Shown piece after piece: positions 1 through 6,467 of a stretch of DNA of 15,854 bases. The stretch is from Paraclostridium ghonii (lineage in GTDB: Bacteria > Bacillota > Clostridia > Peptostreptococcales > Peptostreptococcaceae). The stretch's first letter is position 1. Every line of letters begins with the position of its first letter. The stretch spans positions 1 through 15,854 of the forward strand of contig NZ_JAKEDR010000070.1 in assembly GCF_023653455.1 (NCBI RefSeq), given 5' to 3'. Made by a program: the position numbers and the translations under genes. A model generated the notes under the pieces. The model was not told the DNA's origin and did no database searches. It was given only the letters and a program-made list of their open reading frames with translations.

Positions 1-41
1 ATATGGATTACTATAATAATTATAGATATCAATGGAATTTA

Positions 42-99
42 AACAAGATGACTCCTGTTCAATACAGAAATCATCTTGTTGCATAATAGTGTATTTTTT
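42..99 (+). terminator. Hairpin, probable terminator of an upstream gene
   Basis: A perfect 10-bp inverted repeat, AACAAGATGA at 42-51 and TCATCTTGTT at 71-80, encloses a smaller CTGT/ACAG stem (55-58 with 64-67). A T-rich stretch follows at 92-99, displaced from the stem by about 12 bases, so termination on the plus strand is plausible but not ideal. The gene it would serve lies left of the window. Confidence 0.4.
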
Positions 100-130
100 A
101 ATTGTCCTTTACAAAGGGTACATTTTAAGA

Positions 131-165
131 CTTTAAGGGCATTCACTTTATGTAAAATAAAACTC
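131..165 (-). repeat. Degenerate copy of the minus-strand terminator-hairpin repeat family
   Basis: The stretch TTTAAGGGCATTCACTTTATG at about 132-152 matches the right arm and tail of the better copy at 8137-8155, and the similarity runs on into the CTCTAATCTCTAAAT region. The matching left arm is decayed, with only a vague counterpart near 100-111. It lies just downstream of the minus-strand membrane-protein gene, the same placement as two of the other copies. Confidence 0.5.
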
Positions 166-224
166 TCTAATCTCTAAATAAAAACTTAAGGTGTAGTTAG
201 GTTTATATACTATTAAAAATAATA

Positions 225-581
225 CTATATAGCCATAAAACCTATCACTATAAGTGCCATTAATAAAACCAAAATTAAAATTAAAAATAAAAATGTTGGA
301 ACAAGATTAAATATAAGGCCTATAATGCTAAGAGACTTTTTATTATAGGATTTATATTTAGTTAAAGCCATTATAGAGAGAACAAAACCAATGGTACTTA
401 TAAGTGACAAAAATAAATTTAAGGAACTACTAGTTAACCACTCGAAGAATTCAGCTCGCACCAAACTCATACCTGAAAGACCTATAATTGGAGCTGGTTT
501 AAAGCTAAACCATCCATATACTAGTATTATATTTACAAATAACCCCAAAATAATACTAGTAATGCTTAAATATTTTTTCAT
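225..581 (-). CDS. Small multi-pass membrane protein, function unknown
   Basis: The 118-residue product is very hydrophobic. There is a membrane segment at about residues 5-25, a second at about 53-73 and a long one at about 84-117, with a short polar KYKSYNKK loop between the last two. This layout resembles small DUF4190-like membrane proteins, but no signature residue proves the family. The ATG is preceded by AAAGGA at good spacing. It lies downstream of, and on the same strand as, the three immunity-like genes at 767-2105, but a terminator hairpin (667-706) sits between, so it is probably not part of that operon. The function cannot be named. Confidence 0.6.
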   Translation of the reverse strand: MKKYLSITSIILGLFVNIILVYGWFSFKPAPIIGLSGMSLVRAEFFEWLTSSSLNLFLSLISTIGFVLSIMALTKYKSYNKKSLSIIGLIFNLVPTFLFLILILVLLMALIVIGFMAI

Positions 582-666
582 AAAAAATTCCTTTCTTGAT
601 ATAATATGTAGTTATTATTATACAGGAGAATATTAAGAGTTGATAAATTTATTTCAATAGGGATAA

Positions 667-720
667 AAAGGCCTTAGAATCCATTTATTTGAATTCTAAG
701 GCCTTTAACTTTATGTTAAA
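667..720 (-). terminator. Intrinsic terminator of the immunity-like operon (repeat family copy A)
   Basis: A perfect 14-bp stem pairs AAAGGCCTTAGAAT (667-680) with its complement at 693-706 around a 12-base loop. Read on the minus strand the stem is followed by a T tract (CCTTTTTATCC), so it terminates the genes at 767-2105. The loop and the TTAACTTTATG flank (706-715) are shared with the copies at 8108-8160 and 9109-9165. Confidence 0.8.
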
Positions 721-766
721 TATCTAAATATCCTTTAAAGTGAATTTTTAATAATTATTACTTTTC

Positions 767-1204
767 TTATTCCTTATTTTCTTTAGCTTGTTGTTGTTCT
801 AATAGCTCATAAGCAGTATAAGGAGAGCTATATTTATATTCTTCTTTTCTCCAATCATATACTTTAGCATTAACATCAACATTTTCTATTACAGGTTTTA
901 ATACACCATTTTCTTCAATCGAATAAATGAATGCTGAGATGCTAAGTTCTTTATCACCATTAACATACCCTGTTAATTCTGTACCTACTAAAGGCTTCTT
1001 TTTAACTTTATCTACTGTAACAGTATCTATGTTGTTATAATAAGTTTTCAAATATATTTCGATGCTAGGTTTGAATTGTTCAATTATTTTTTGTTCTTCA
1101 ATTTTTTTATGTTCCATGTATTTAGTCACTCCTATTTTTAAGGTCAAACCAGTGATAAATACAATGCAAATTATTATAATTATTATTTTTTTATAATTAG
1201 TCAT
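767..1204 (-). CDS. Membrane-anchored protein, candidate immunity protein (paralog 1 of 3)
   Basis: The 145-residue product has a short basic N terminus (NYKK), one membrane segment at about residues 7-24 and an outward-facing domain from about residue 30. There is no lipobox: Cys13 sits inside the hydrophobic core. The motif YLKTYYNNIDTVTVD followed by GYVNGDKEL resembles the DUF1433 type of Gram-positive surface proteins with a cystatin-like fold; this is a resemblance, not a proven match. It is the last of three tandem paralogs separated by only 8 bp. The array is divergent from a lipase gene, and duplicated membrane-anchored proteins next to a secreted lipase suggest self-protection against it. 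Residues 31-65 are identical to paralog 3 and residues 1-29 nearly identical to paralog 2, a mosaic pattern. Confidence 0.75.
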   Translation of the reverse strand: MTNYKKIIIIIICIVFITGLTLKIGVTKYMEHKKIEEQKIIEQFKPSIEIYLKTYYNNIDTVTVDKVKKKPLVGTELTGYVNGDKELSISAFIYSIEENGVLKPVIENVDVNAKVYDWRKEEYKYSSPYTAYELLEQQQAKENKE

Positions 1205-1212
1205 ACATTACC

Positions 1213-1653
1213 CTATTTTTCTTTTTTTTCTTTAGCTTGTTGTTGTTCTAAGAGCTCATAAGCACTATAAGGAGACCCATATTCGTATTCTTCTTTTCTC
1301 CAGTCATTTAATTTAATATCAACATTAACAATGTTTATTACAGGTGTTAATTGACCATCTTTTTCTATATAGTCAATAAACGAGTGGATTTTAAGTTTTT
1401 TATCACCGTTAACATATCCATTAAGGCATATACTTCCAGTAGGAACGCGCTCTACATTATCAACTGTAACAGTATCTATGTTGTTATAGTAAGTTTTTAA
1501 GTAAATTTCCATGCTAGGTTTGAATTGCTCAATTGTTTTTTGTTCTTCAATTTTTTTATTATCCATATATTTAGTAATTCCTATTTTTAAGGTCAAACCA
1601 GCAATAAATACAATACAAATTATTATACTTATTATTTTTTTATAATTAGTCAT
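1213..1653 (-). CDS. Membrane-anchored protein, candidate immunity protein (paralog 2 of 3)
   Basis: The product has 146 residues and the same plan as its neighbours: a membrane anchor at about residues 7-24 and an extracytoplasmic domain containing YLKTYYNNIDTVTVD and GYVNGDKKL, ending in a charged KEKKEK tail. The anchor is almost identical to paralog 1, whereas residues 66-79 (NVERVPTGS and following) match paralog 3. The middle part, KIHSFIDYIEKDGQLTPVINIVNVD, has diverged from both, which may mean a different binding specificity. The gene is 8 bp from each neighbour, implying one transcript. Its role as immunity to the divergent lipase is inferred from context only. Confidence 0.75.
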   Translation of the reverse strand: MTNYKKIISIIICIVFIAGLTLKIGITKYMDNKKIEEQKTIEQFKPSMEIYLKTYYNNIDTVTVDNVERVPTGSICLNGYVNGDKKLKIHSFIDYIEKDGQLTPVINIVNVDIKLNDWRKEEYEYGSPYSAYELLEQQQAKEKKEK

Positions 1654-1661
1654 ATATTATT

Positions 1662-2105
1662 TTATTTTTCTTTTTTTTCTTTAGCTTGTCGTTGTTCTAA
1701 CAATTGATATGCTGGATAATGTTTATCTGAATTAATATATTCTTCTTTCTCCCAATCATTTAATTTAACATTAACATCAACTTCTTTTATAACAGGTTTT
1801 GATACACCATTTTCTTCGATAAAATGAATAAATGAGAATATGCTAAGTTCTTTATCACCATTAACATATCCATTAAGGCAGGTACTTCCAGTAGGAACGC
1901 GCTCTACATTATCAACTGTAACAGTATCTATGTTGTTATAGTAAGTTTTTAAGTAAATTTCGATGCTAGGTTTGAATTGTTCAATTATTTTTTGTTCTTC
2001 AATTTTTTTATGTTCCATATATTTTTTAACTCCTATTCCTGTTATTAATCCGATAATTAATATAATACCAATTATCAAACATATTATTTTTTTATTTTTA
2101 CTCAT
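1662..2105 (-). CDS. Membrane-anchored protein, candidate immunity protein (paralog 3 of 3, promoter-proximal)
   Basis: This 147-residue product is the first gene of the minus-strand array. Its anchor (about residues 6-26) differs clearly from the other two, while residues 31-65 are identical to paralog 1 and residues 66-79 nearly identical to paralog 2. The C-terminal part has a local change (INSDKHYPAYQLLEQRQ). The start has AAAGGA about 15 bases upstream, rather distant, and lies about 80 bp from the divergent lipase gene, with a shared AT-rich promoter region between. DUF1433-like character and a lipase-immunity role are inferences. Confidence 0.75.
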   Translation of the reverse strand: MSKNKKIICLIIGIILIIGLITGIGVKKYMEHKKIEEQKIIEQFKPSIEIYLKTYYNNIDTVTVDNVERVPTGSTCLNGYVNGDKELSIFSFIHFIEENGVSKPVIKEVDVNVKLNDWEKEEYINSDKHYPAYQLLEQRQAKEKKEK

Positions 2106-2186
2106 ATATATATATCAATCCTTTTCTTTTATTTAATTTATTATATAATAAAAAATGTAAATTTAGGAATATTATGGAGGAATTAT
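2106..2186. promoter_or_regulatory. Divergent promoter region with a 14-bp palindrome
   Basis: The 81 bp between the immunity-like array and the lipase gene contain the perfect palindrome TTATTATATAATAA (2138-2151), which offers a TATAAT-like -10 on both strands. No good -35 lies at 17 bp on either side, so the exact promoters are uncertain. The lipase start is preceded by a strong GGAGG (about 2175-2179). Confidence 0.4.
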
Positions 2187-3464
2187 ATGCAAAAAGAGAT
2201 GTCTGATGAAGAATATTATGATTTATGTAACAAATCATATAAAGATGAAATACTTAGAGGTGGAAATGATATAAAAATCCAAGCAGGTACAAAGGAGATA
2301 AAGTGGAAAGTTCTTGATAGTGTAGATAATAAAAAATCTGGGCTTCAAGGTTCTGCATTAGTTCCATCAGAAGAATATGAAGACATTAAGAGTGGAAAGA
2401 AAGAAGCTTCTAACATGGTTTTTTTATCAAGGGGAACAGAGAGTTTGACAGATTGGGCTTGTAATATTAGTGACTTAGGAACTTATCCAAAGCCCATAAA
2501 ACTAAGGGAATTTGAGAAGAGTAATTTTATTAAAATAAGTAGAGCATCTATAAAAATCAATCAAGCTATACCTAACGTTTTTAAAAAATATATTCTTGGA
2601 TCAATGTCAACTAAAAATAATCAATTCGTAGAATATGAGGATTTTGTAAATGAAACTGTAAAAAAATATAAGCCAAAGGAGTATTCATTTACTGGACATA
2701 GTTTAGGTGGAGCGTTAGCACAATACGAAGGAGTTTTACATGACAAAAAGACAGTAACATATTCTGCAGCAAGAGCTTACAGGCTGTTACCAAAAGAATT
2801 TCAAAATAAGGTTAAAAATGGTTATTATGATAGTAAAATAGTGAATTATAAGCATGAATATGATCCAGTTGGACATGTTCCAAGCGGTGAATTGATTGGA
2901 AGGCAGTTATTTGTTCAATCGAATGTAAAATTCTCTTTTAAAGATGATTCATTTAATATATTAAATTTAATACCTTCAGCATCGAGGTTTGGATTGTCAA
3001 CAATATTATTTGGAAAATATGCTCTAGACCAACACTCACTGGGTTCATTTGATGGGGTTTTTACATCAAGTGGAAATGTAAAATTATATGTGAATGTAGA
3101 CGAAGTTTTAAGGAGTACAAATAGCCTAAGAGATAATACAAATTACCTAGATGGACTTATTTATCATATAGAAGAGAGAATGGATACATTGGATAGAGAA
3201 ACACAAAGAATATATGAAGAGCTTTTATCAGAAATGGGAAGAGGAGAATATAGCCGTTTAACTCAAGCGGATTTAGATGAGTTAATGGATGAAATTGTTC
3301 CGTATAAGAATCCAAATAGGTTTTATGATAGACAAAAAGGTGAATATTTAATATATGGATTGGAAGTTCAAAAAAGTAAGTTAATAGGATTAATAGATGG
3401 AATAGAAAGTGGAGTAAGAGAGATACAAGAAGGCGATTTAAATGCAGCCAATTTATTTTATTAA
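2187..3464 (+). CDS. Lipase-domain protein, candidate type VII secretion effector with reverse (lipase-first) architecture
   Basis: The 425-residue product has an alpha/beta-hydrolase lipase (class 3-like) core. The nucleophile elbow GHSLGG is at residues 170-175 (Ser172). The likely acid is Asp226 in EYDPVGHVP, the likely histidine His283 in DQHSLGSFD, and the oxyanion loop SRGTES is near 81-86. There is no Sec signal peptide. From about residue 296 a helical, charged C-terminal region (VDEVLRSTNSLRDNTNYLDGLI onward to 425) resembles the helical hairpins of WXG100/LXG targeting domains. S. aureus TslA is a known type VII secreted lipase with this reversed order, with membrane-bound immunity proteins and small helical partners; the flanking genes here fit the same plan. 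Substrate (phospholipid or other lipid) and secretion route are inferences. The ATG has an ideal GGAGG. Confidence 0.75.
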   Translation: MQKEMSDEEYYDLCNKSYKDEILRGGNDIKIQAGTKEIKWKVLDSVDNKKSGLQGSALVPSEEYEDIKSGKKEASNMVFLSRGTESLTDWACNISDLGTYPKPIKLREFEKSNFIKISRASIKINQAIPNVFKKYILGSMSTKNNQFVEYEDFVNETVKKYKPKEYSFTGHSLGGALAQYEGVLHDKKTVTYSAARAYRLLPKEFQNKVKNGYYDSKIVNYKHEYDPVGHVPSGELIGRQLFVQSNVKFSFKDDSFNILNLIPSASRFGLSTILFGKYALDQHSLGSFDGVFTSSGNVKLYVNVDEVLRSTNSLRDNTNYLDGLIYHIEERMDTLDRETQRIYEELLSEMGRGEYSRLTQADLDELMDEIVPYKNPNRFYDRQKGEYLIYGLEVQKSKLIGLIDGIESGVREIQEGDLNAANLFY

Positions 3465-3477
3465 TGGAGAAATTGAC

Positions 3478-3846
3478 ATGAGCTATATAACAAAAATTAA
3501 TTATCTAAAAAGTAAATTAAAAAATGATAAAAGTCTTACGGAATATCAAGTCTATAGTATAAAAGAAGAAATAGAATCCCTTGAAAGAATTGAGCAAAAA
3601 CAAAATTTACAAAATGTATTACATAGAAAATATAGAAAGTTAATTGATGATAATAACACTTCAGTAGATAAAAAAAGAGATCTTTCAAATTCAATTGTAA
3701 ATACAAAAAATAATTCAGGAAACTTAGAAGAACATTTACTTGGAAATTTTGGAGATAACGTTATAGAAAACTTAAAAATATATGATAAAGAATTGAAAAT
3801 GTTTGAAAATAATCTTAAAGATTTTGAGAAATCTATAAATATGTAA
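3478..3846 (+). CDS. Small helical protein, candidate secretion partner of the lipase
   Basis: The 122-residue product is charged and predicted almost entirely helical, with a coiled-coil-like stretch (SLTEYQVYSIKEEIESLERIEQKQ) near the start and another (NLKIYDKELKMFENNLKDFEKSI) at the end. There is no membrane segment. I start it at 3478 because GGAGA lies 7 bases upstream; an earlier in-frame ATG at 3442 is inside the lipase gene and has no ribosome site. It follows the lipase stop by 13 bp and precedes a terminator, so the two form an operon. Its size and helicity resemble the Lap/Tla-type partners that bind targeting domains of type VII effectors. I recognise no named family. Confidence 0.7.
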   Translation: MSYITKINYLKSKLKNDKSLTEYQVYSIKEEIESLERIEQKQNLQNVLHRKYRKLIDDNNTSVDKKRDLSNSIVNTKNNSGNLEEHLLGNFGDNVIENLKIYDKELKMFENNLKDFEKSINM

Positions 3847-3903
3847 GAGCAGTTAGCGCTGTTCTTTTTTTATGGATAAATTACTTTTAAAGAGTAATTT
3901 TTT
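3845..3903 (+). terminator. Double hairpin terminator of the lipase operon
   Basis: The first stem pairs AAGAGCAG (3845-3852) with CTGTTCTT (3859-3866, one G-T pair) and runs into a T tract to 3871. A second stem, AAATTACT (3878-3885) with AGTAATTT (3893-3900), is also followed by T residues that run into the next promoter's -35 box. Confidence 0.75.
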
Positions 3904-3948
3904 GACAATAAAACTTTGCAGGTGTTATAATTATTGACAATAAAACTT
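3902..3948 (+). promoter_or_regulatory. Promoter with paired 15-bp direct repeats, probable autoregulatory operator
   Basis: TTGACA (3902-3907) and TATAAT (3926-3931) are both perfect consensus hexamers with an 18-bp spacer. The 15-mer TTGACAATAAAACTT occurs at 3902-3916, covering the -35, and again at 3934-3948, around the expected transcription start. The copies are 32 bp apart, about three helical turns. The nearest regulator is the XRE protein encoded in the operon. Confidence 0.75.
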
Positions 3949-3968
3949 GGCGAAAGGGATGCATTAAA

Positions 3969-4304
3969 ATGAAAAAGGAAGAAATACTTAGAAAAAGTCG
4001 TGAAGAAAATAAAAATGGTGATGAAATGGAATTGAAAATTCAAGAACGTAGTGAGAGTAAGGCCTTTAATGCGCTACTTGGAGTATTTGGGCTACTAACA
4101 ATAATTGCTTTTATATTAAAATATTTTATGGGACACTCTGATATAAATGTAGATTACTTTTCACTGGTACTTATAATAGGGATGGGGATCAAAAGTGCTA
4201 TAGAATATTTTTACGATAGAGAAAAAAAGATATATTTAATTTTAAGTATAATAATAGGTGTTGGAGCTATGGCAAGAATTTTAACTATGTTTGAGGTGAT
4301 TTAA
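3969..4304 (+). CDS. DUF6442-like membrane protein paired with an XRE regulator
   Basis: The 111-residue product has a charged cytoplasmic N terminus (about residues 1-32, including ILRKSREENKNGDEMEL and a run of Glu/Lys), then membrane segments at about 34-53, 62-80 and 89-108. The KSREENKNGDE stretch and the short three-helix membrane region match the DUF6442 type often found directly upstream of small XRE genes in Firmicutes. The role is unknown; by analogy with such pairs it may sense an envelope signal or modulate the regulator. It is the first gene of a two-gene operon with a strong promoter and the spacing to the next ATG is one base. The ribosome site (AAAGGGAT) is moderate. Confidence 0.7.
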   Translation: MKKEEILRKSREENKNGDEMELKIQERSESKAFNALLGVFGLLTIIAFILKYFMGHSDINVDYFSLVLIIGMGIKSAIEYFYDREKKIYLILSIIIGVGAMARILTMFEVI

Positions 4305-4305
4305 T

Positions 4306-4515
4306 ATGGAAACTCAACTAATTTTACATAATAATTTAAAACAAATTAGAAAAGAAAAAGGAATATCTCAAAGAGAGTTAGCAGAACTTGTTGGAGTTTC
4401 AAGAAATACGATAAGTTCAATTGAAACAGGCCAATTTAATCCAACAGCTAAATTAGCCTTAATTTTATGTATTGCTTTAGATAAAAAGTTTGAGGATTTA
4501 TTTTATTTTGACTAA
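4306..4515 (+). CDS. Small XRE-family transcriptional regulator
   Basis: The 69-residue protein is little more than a Cro/C1-type helix-turn-helix domain. LKQIRKEKGISQRELAELVGVSRNTISSIE covers helices 1-3 (residues 11-40), and the tail ALDKKFEDLFYF is typical of the YgzD/ImmR-like small regulators. Its ribosome site GAGGTGA lies inside the end of the upstream membrane-protein gene and the genes are separated by one base, so translation is coupled. It very probably represses the operon through the paired direct repeats at 3902-3948. Only the autoregulation is inferred; the DNA-binding family is clear. Confidence 0.9.
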   Translation: METQLILHNNLKQIRKEKGISQRELAELVGVSRNTISSIETGQFNPTAKLALILCIALDKKFEDLFYFD

Positions 4516-4639
4516 GTCATAACTTAAAAGCATATTTAAACATAACTAGTTTCTAAAGTTAAATCTAAAAAAATAGGAAATAATTTACATGTTTGTTATA
4601 ATAATTAAATCAAGTTGTCGTAAAGGAGAATTAGAAATT

Positions 4640-4840
4640 ATGGAATGTATAAAGTGTAAAAATGAAATGAAAAAAATGAATTTTGCAATGAAACCTGTTT
4701 CAACACAACCATGTATATGGTATAAGAAAAAAGGTATTCTTGAAATTGAAAAAAGAAGTAGTGTTTCTTGTTATCTTTGTATTGAATGCGGGGAAATCGA
4801 ATTTATAGCTGACCAACCACAAGTATTTAAAAATATTTAA
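4640..4840 (+). CDS. Small zinc-ribbon protein
   Basis: I start at ATG 4640 because AAAGGAG lies about 12 bases upstream; the longer reading frame from 4589 has no ribosome site. The 66-residue product has CxxC at Cys3/Cys6 and a second cluster Cys44, Cys47, Cys50 (CYLCIECGE), which together can bind one zinc ion. The middle (IWYKKKGILEIEKRSSV) is basic and beta-rich. The size and the closing CxxCGEIEF are those of the small nucleic-acid-binding-like zinc ribbons common in Firmicutes, but no specific role is known. A TATAAT at 4597-4602 could be its -10, though the -35 is poor. Confidence 0.75.
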   Translation: MECIKCKNEMKKMNFAMKPVSTQPCIWYKKKGILEIEKRSSVSCYLCIECGEIEFIADQPQVFKNI

Positions 4841-4844
4841 TAAA

Positions 4845-4872
4845 TTATAACACACTCTAAGACTTGTTATAA
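4845..4872. promoter_or_regulatory. 8-bp inverted repeat upstream of a small membrane-protein gene
   Basis: TTATAACA (4845-4852) and TGTTATAA (4865-4872) form a perfect dyad with a 12-bp centre. There is no T tract, so it is more like an operator than a terminator. It lies 30 bp before the next gene start. No regulator can be assigned. Confidence 0.3.
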
Positions 4873-4902
4873 CGTTTATATTAAAAAAAGAGGGGAATTT
4901 AA

Positions 4903-5220
4903 ATGTCAATTATAACTATATTAATGGTTATTTGGTTTTTTAATCGAAGTAAGAAATTAAAAGAAACTAAAGATATAGAAAAGTATGTACTTACATATCC
5001 TACAAAAATCAAAGATAGAGATGGATATATAAACTTTTATTCCAAGATATATTTTAGAAGTGGAATATCTTTAATTATATTTGAAATATTTTGTATTCTA
5101 AATAAATATTATTTTGACTTATCTATTAAAGTATTATCAGTATTATTTTGTGTATTATTCATATTAATTTGTATACAATCAATTATAATTTGCAAAAAAA
5201 GTAAACAATTTACTTCTTAA
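4903..5220 (+). CDS. Small three-helix membrane protein, function unknown
   Basis: The 105-residue product has an N-terminal hydrophobic segment (residues 1-13), a basic polar section (FNRSKKLKETKDIEKYVLTYPTK), and two strong membrane helices at about 52-68 and 73-96, ending in a basic KKSKQF tail. It resembles the size and topology of DUF3784-like proteins, but I cannot confirm this. AGGGGAA lies 8 bases upstream of the ATG. It follows the zinc-ribbon gene by 62 bp, with an inverted repeat between, so it may have its own promoter. Confidence 0.55.
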   Translation: MSIITILMVIWFFNRSKKLKETKDIEKYVLTYPTKIKDRDGYINFYSKIYFRSGISLIIFEIFCILNKYYFDLSIKVLSVLFCVLFILICIQSIIICKKSKQFTS

Positions 5221-5246
5221 AAAGACAATATACAATGCCTTAAAAT

Positions 5247-5300
5247 ATCTAACTATTCTATAAAAAATTTAACTATACTTAAATACAAAAATAGTTAGAT
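5247..5300. repeat. 11-bp inverted repeat in the spacer after the small membrane protein
   Basis: ATCTAACTATT (5247-5257) and AATAGTTAGAT (5290-5300) are perfectly complementary around a 32-base centre. There is no adjoining T tract. It may be a weak terminator or a protein-binding dyad; nothing more can be said. Confidence 0.35.
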
Positions 5301-5354
5301 TTACATATTAAGTTATATTTTAAGCCATATTTTCCCTATTTAAGTCTATTTTTG

Positions 5355-5382
5355 TTGAAAAAATGTAAAAATATGTTAAAAT
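5355..5382 (+). promoter_or_regulatory. Promoter of the 255-aa membrane-protein gene
   Basis: TTGAAA (5355-5360) and TAAAAT (5377-5382) are separated by 16 bp. Transcription from here would give a leader of about 105 bases. The leader ends with a small hairpin, ATTGC (5466-5470) with GCAAT (5477-5481), immediately before the ribosome site AAGGAG. Confidence 0.5.
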
Positions 5383-5495
5383 GAAATACGAAATAGAACT
5401 AATTAAAGTTTGATGAAGTACAAAAAATAATAGTTAAATATTATATGATAGGGGCTAATGGAGACATTGCAGGAAGGCAATAATAAGGAGAAAAT

Positions 5496-6263
5496 ATGTA
5501 TAAAAATGTAAAATTTTTAAGTTTGGTTGAAGAAAGTTGTTTACTATTTAAAAAAACTACAAAAAAAATATGGATAATAGCTATGATAATTTCGGTATTA
5601 TCAGGAGGATTTATAATTGATGAAACAGTAGATGATAGTTTTTATCCAGAAACAACCTATGAGGATACATCAATTCCTGAAGAAACTCTAACCTTAGGAC
5701 AAGATAGTACTGTTGAATTAGTATTGATTGTTTTAGGTGTAGTTTTAATGATAGGTATAGTTTTAATAATAGGAGTATTAATTAATTCGGCATGGTATTA
5801 TTTATACAAATCTATATATGAAATTTTAAATCATGAAAAAATAGATCGAGCACCATTAGCATTAGTTGTTAAGGTAAGTAGTATCGTATTATTAAAAATT
5901 ATTTTGGGACTTATACTATTTGTAGTTCCTGGAATCATAATAGGTTTAAAATATGCGCCATTAAACTATGTTTTATGTAAAAACCCAGAACTTTCATCTA
6001 AAGAAATATTAAATAAAACAAAAGTAATGAGTGACGGGATTAAATGGAAAATATTCGTATTTACTATATTGATAAGTCTTATAAGTGGATTAATAGTAGT
6101 ATTAATATCACCAAATCTACTTGTTCCAGGTTATATTTGCCTAGATATATTTACAAGTATTTTAAAATTTATTGTATCAACAATTATGGTAGTTTTTACA
6201 GGGTTATTTAGTATGAATTTATTTATAGCTGTAGACAATATTAAATACAAAAGATTAGAATAA
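5496..6263 (+). CDS. Polytopic membrane protein resembling the GPDPase_memb/YciC-type domain
   Basis: The 255-residue product has about five to six membrane segments: residues ~23-41, ~76-103, ~127-150, ~185-205 and ~222-247. Between the first two is an acidic, Thr/Glu-rich outside loop (~42-73). The motif VVPGIIIGLKYAPLNYVL followed by ELSSKEILNKTKVMSDGIKWKIF closely resembles the recurring pattern of the membrane domain first described at the N terminus of glycerophosphodiester phosphodiesterases and found alone in many Firmicute proteins. No catalytic domain is attached. A strong terminator follows and a promoter precedes, so it is transcribed alone. The biological role is unknown. Confidence 0.65.
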   Translation: MYKNVKFLSLVEESCLLFKKTTKKIWIIAMIISVLSGGFIIDETVDDSFYPETTYEDTSIPEETLTLGQDSTVELVLIVLGVVLMIGIVLIIGVLINSAWYYLYKSIYEILNHEKIDRAPLALVVKVSSIVLLKIILGLILFVVPGIIIGLKYAPLNYVLCKNPELSSKEILNKTKVMSDGIKWKIFVFTILISLISGLIVVLISPNLLVPGYICLDIFTSILKFIVSTIMVVFTGLFSMNLFIAVDNIKYKRLE

Positions 6264-6291
6264 GAAATATATTTACATAATTAAAACAAAT

Positions 6292-6334
6292 AAAAAAGCT
6301 GATTTCTTAAATGAATAGAAATTAGCTTTTTTTT
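6292..6334 (+). terminator. Intrinsic terminator after the 255-aa membrane protein
   Basis: A 15-bp stem pairs AAAAAAGCTGATTTC (6292-6306) with GAAATTAGCTTTTTT (6318-6332, one G-T pair) and is followed directly by further T residues. Confidence 0.9.
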
Positions 6335-6368
6335 GCGTAAAAACAATAAATAAAAAATATAATAGATT

Positions 6369-6408
6369 ACCGTTTACATGTAAAGAAATACCGTTTATGT
6401 AATATATA
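6369..6408 (+). promoter_or_regulatory. Tandem LytTR-type binding boxes and promoter
   Basis: ACCGTTTAC (6369-6377) and ACCGTTTAT (6390-6398) are 9-bp direct repeats 21 bp apart, two helical turns. They fit the LytTR box (W-M-M-GTT-N-R-K) except for the last base of the first box. A -10-like TAATATATA (6400-6408) follows without a recognisable -35. This is the arrangement expected for activation by the LytTR protein encoded immediately downstream. Confidence 0.75.
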
Positions 6409-6467
6409 GAGAGATTTTTTCAAAAAACATATATTATAAAATTGATAAACATTGGAGGAATATTAAA

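Larger units (their letters stand above)
767..2105 (-). repeat. Tandem triplication of an about 440-bp gene unit
   Basis: Three head-to-tail genes of 438, 441 and 444 bp are separated by 8-bp junctions. Pairwise similarity is patchy at the nucleotide level. The region around 1056-1117 is almost identical to 1956-2017 (units 1 and 3), whereas about 1425-1510 is almost identical to 1870-1960 (units 2 and 3). Such blocks indicate gene conversion or unequal crossing-over after duplication. Confidence 0.85.

Noticed and set aside
391..636. Plus-strand open frame of 81 codons
   Set aside because: It is antisense to the well-supported membrane-protein gene, without a ribosome site or recognisable family.
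767..2105. Regular repeats that might suggest a CRISPR or satellite array
   Set aside because: The unit is about 440 bp and encodes full-length homologous proteins.
4700..4909. Minus-strand open frame of 69 codons
   Set aside because: It is the shadow of the zinc-ribbon gene on the opposite strand.
5247..5300. Inverted repeat as an intrinsic terminator
   Set aside because: The 32-base centre is large and there is no T tract on either side, so only the repeat itself is reported.
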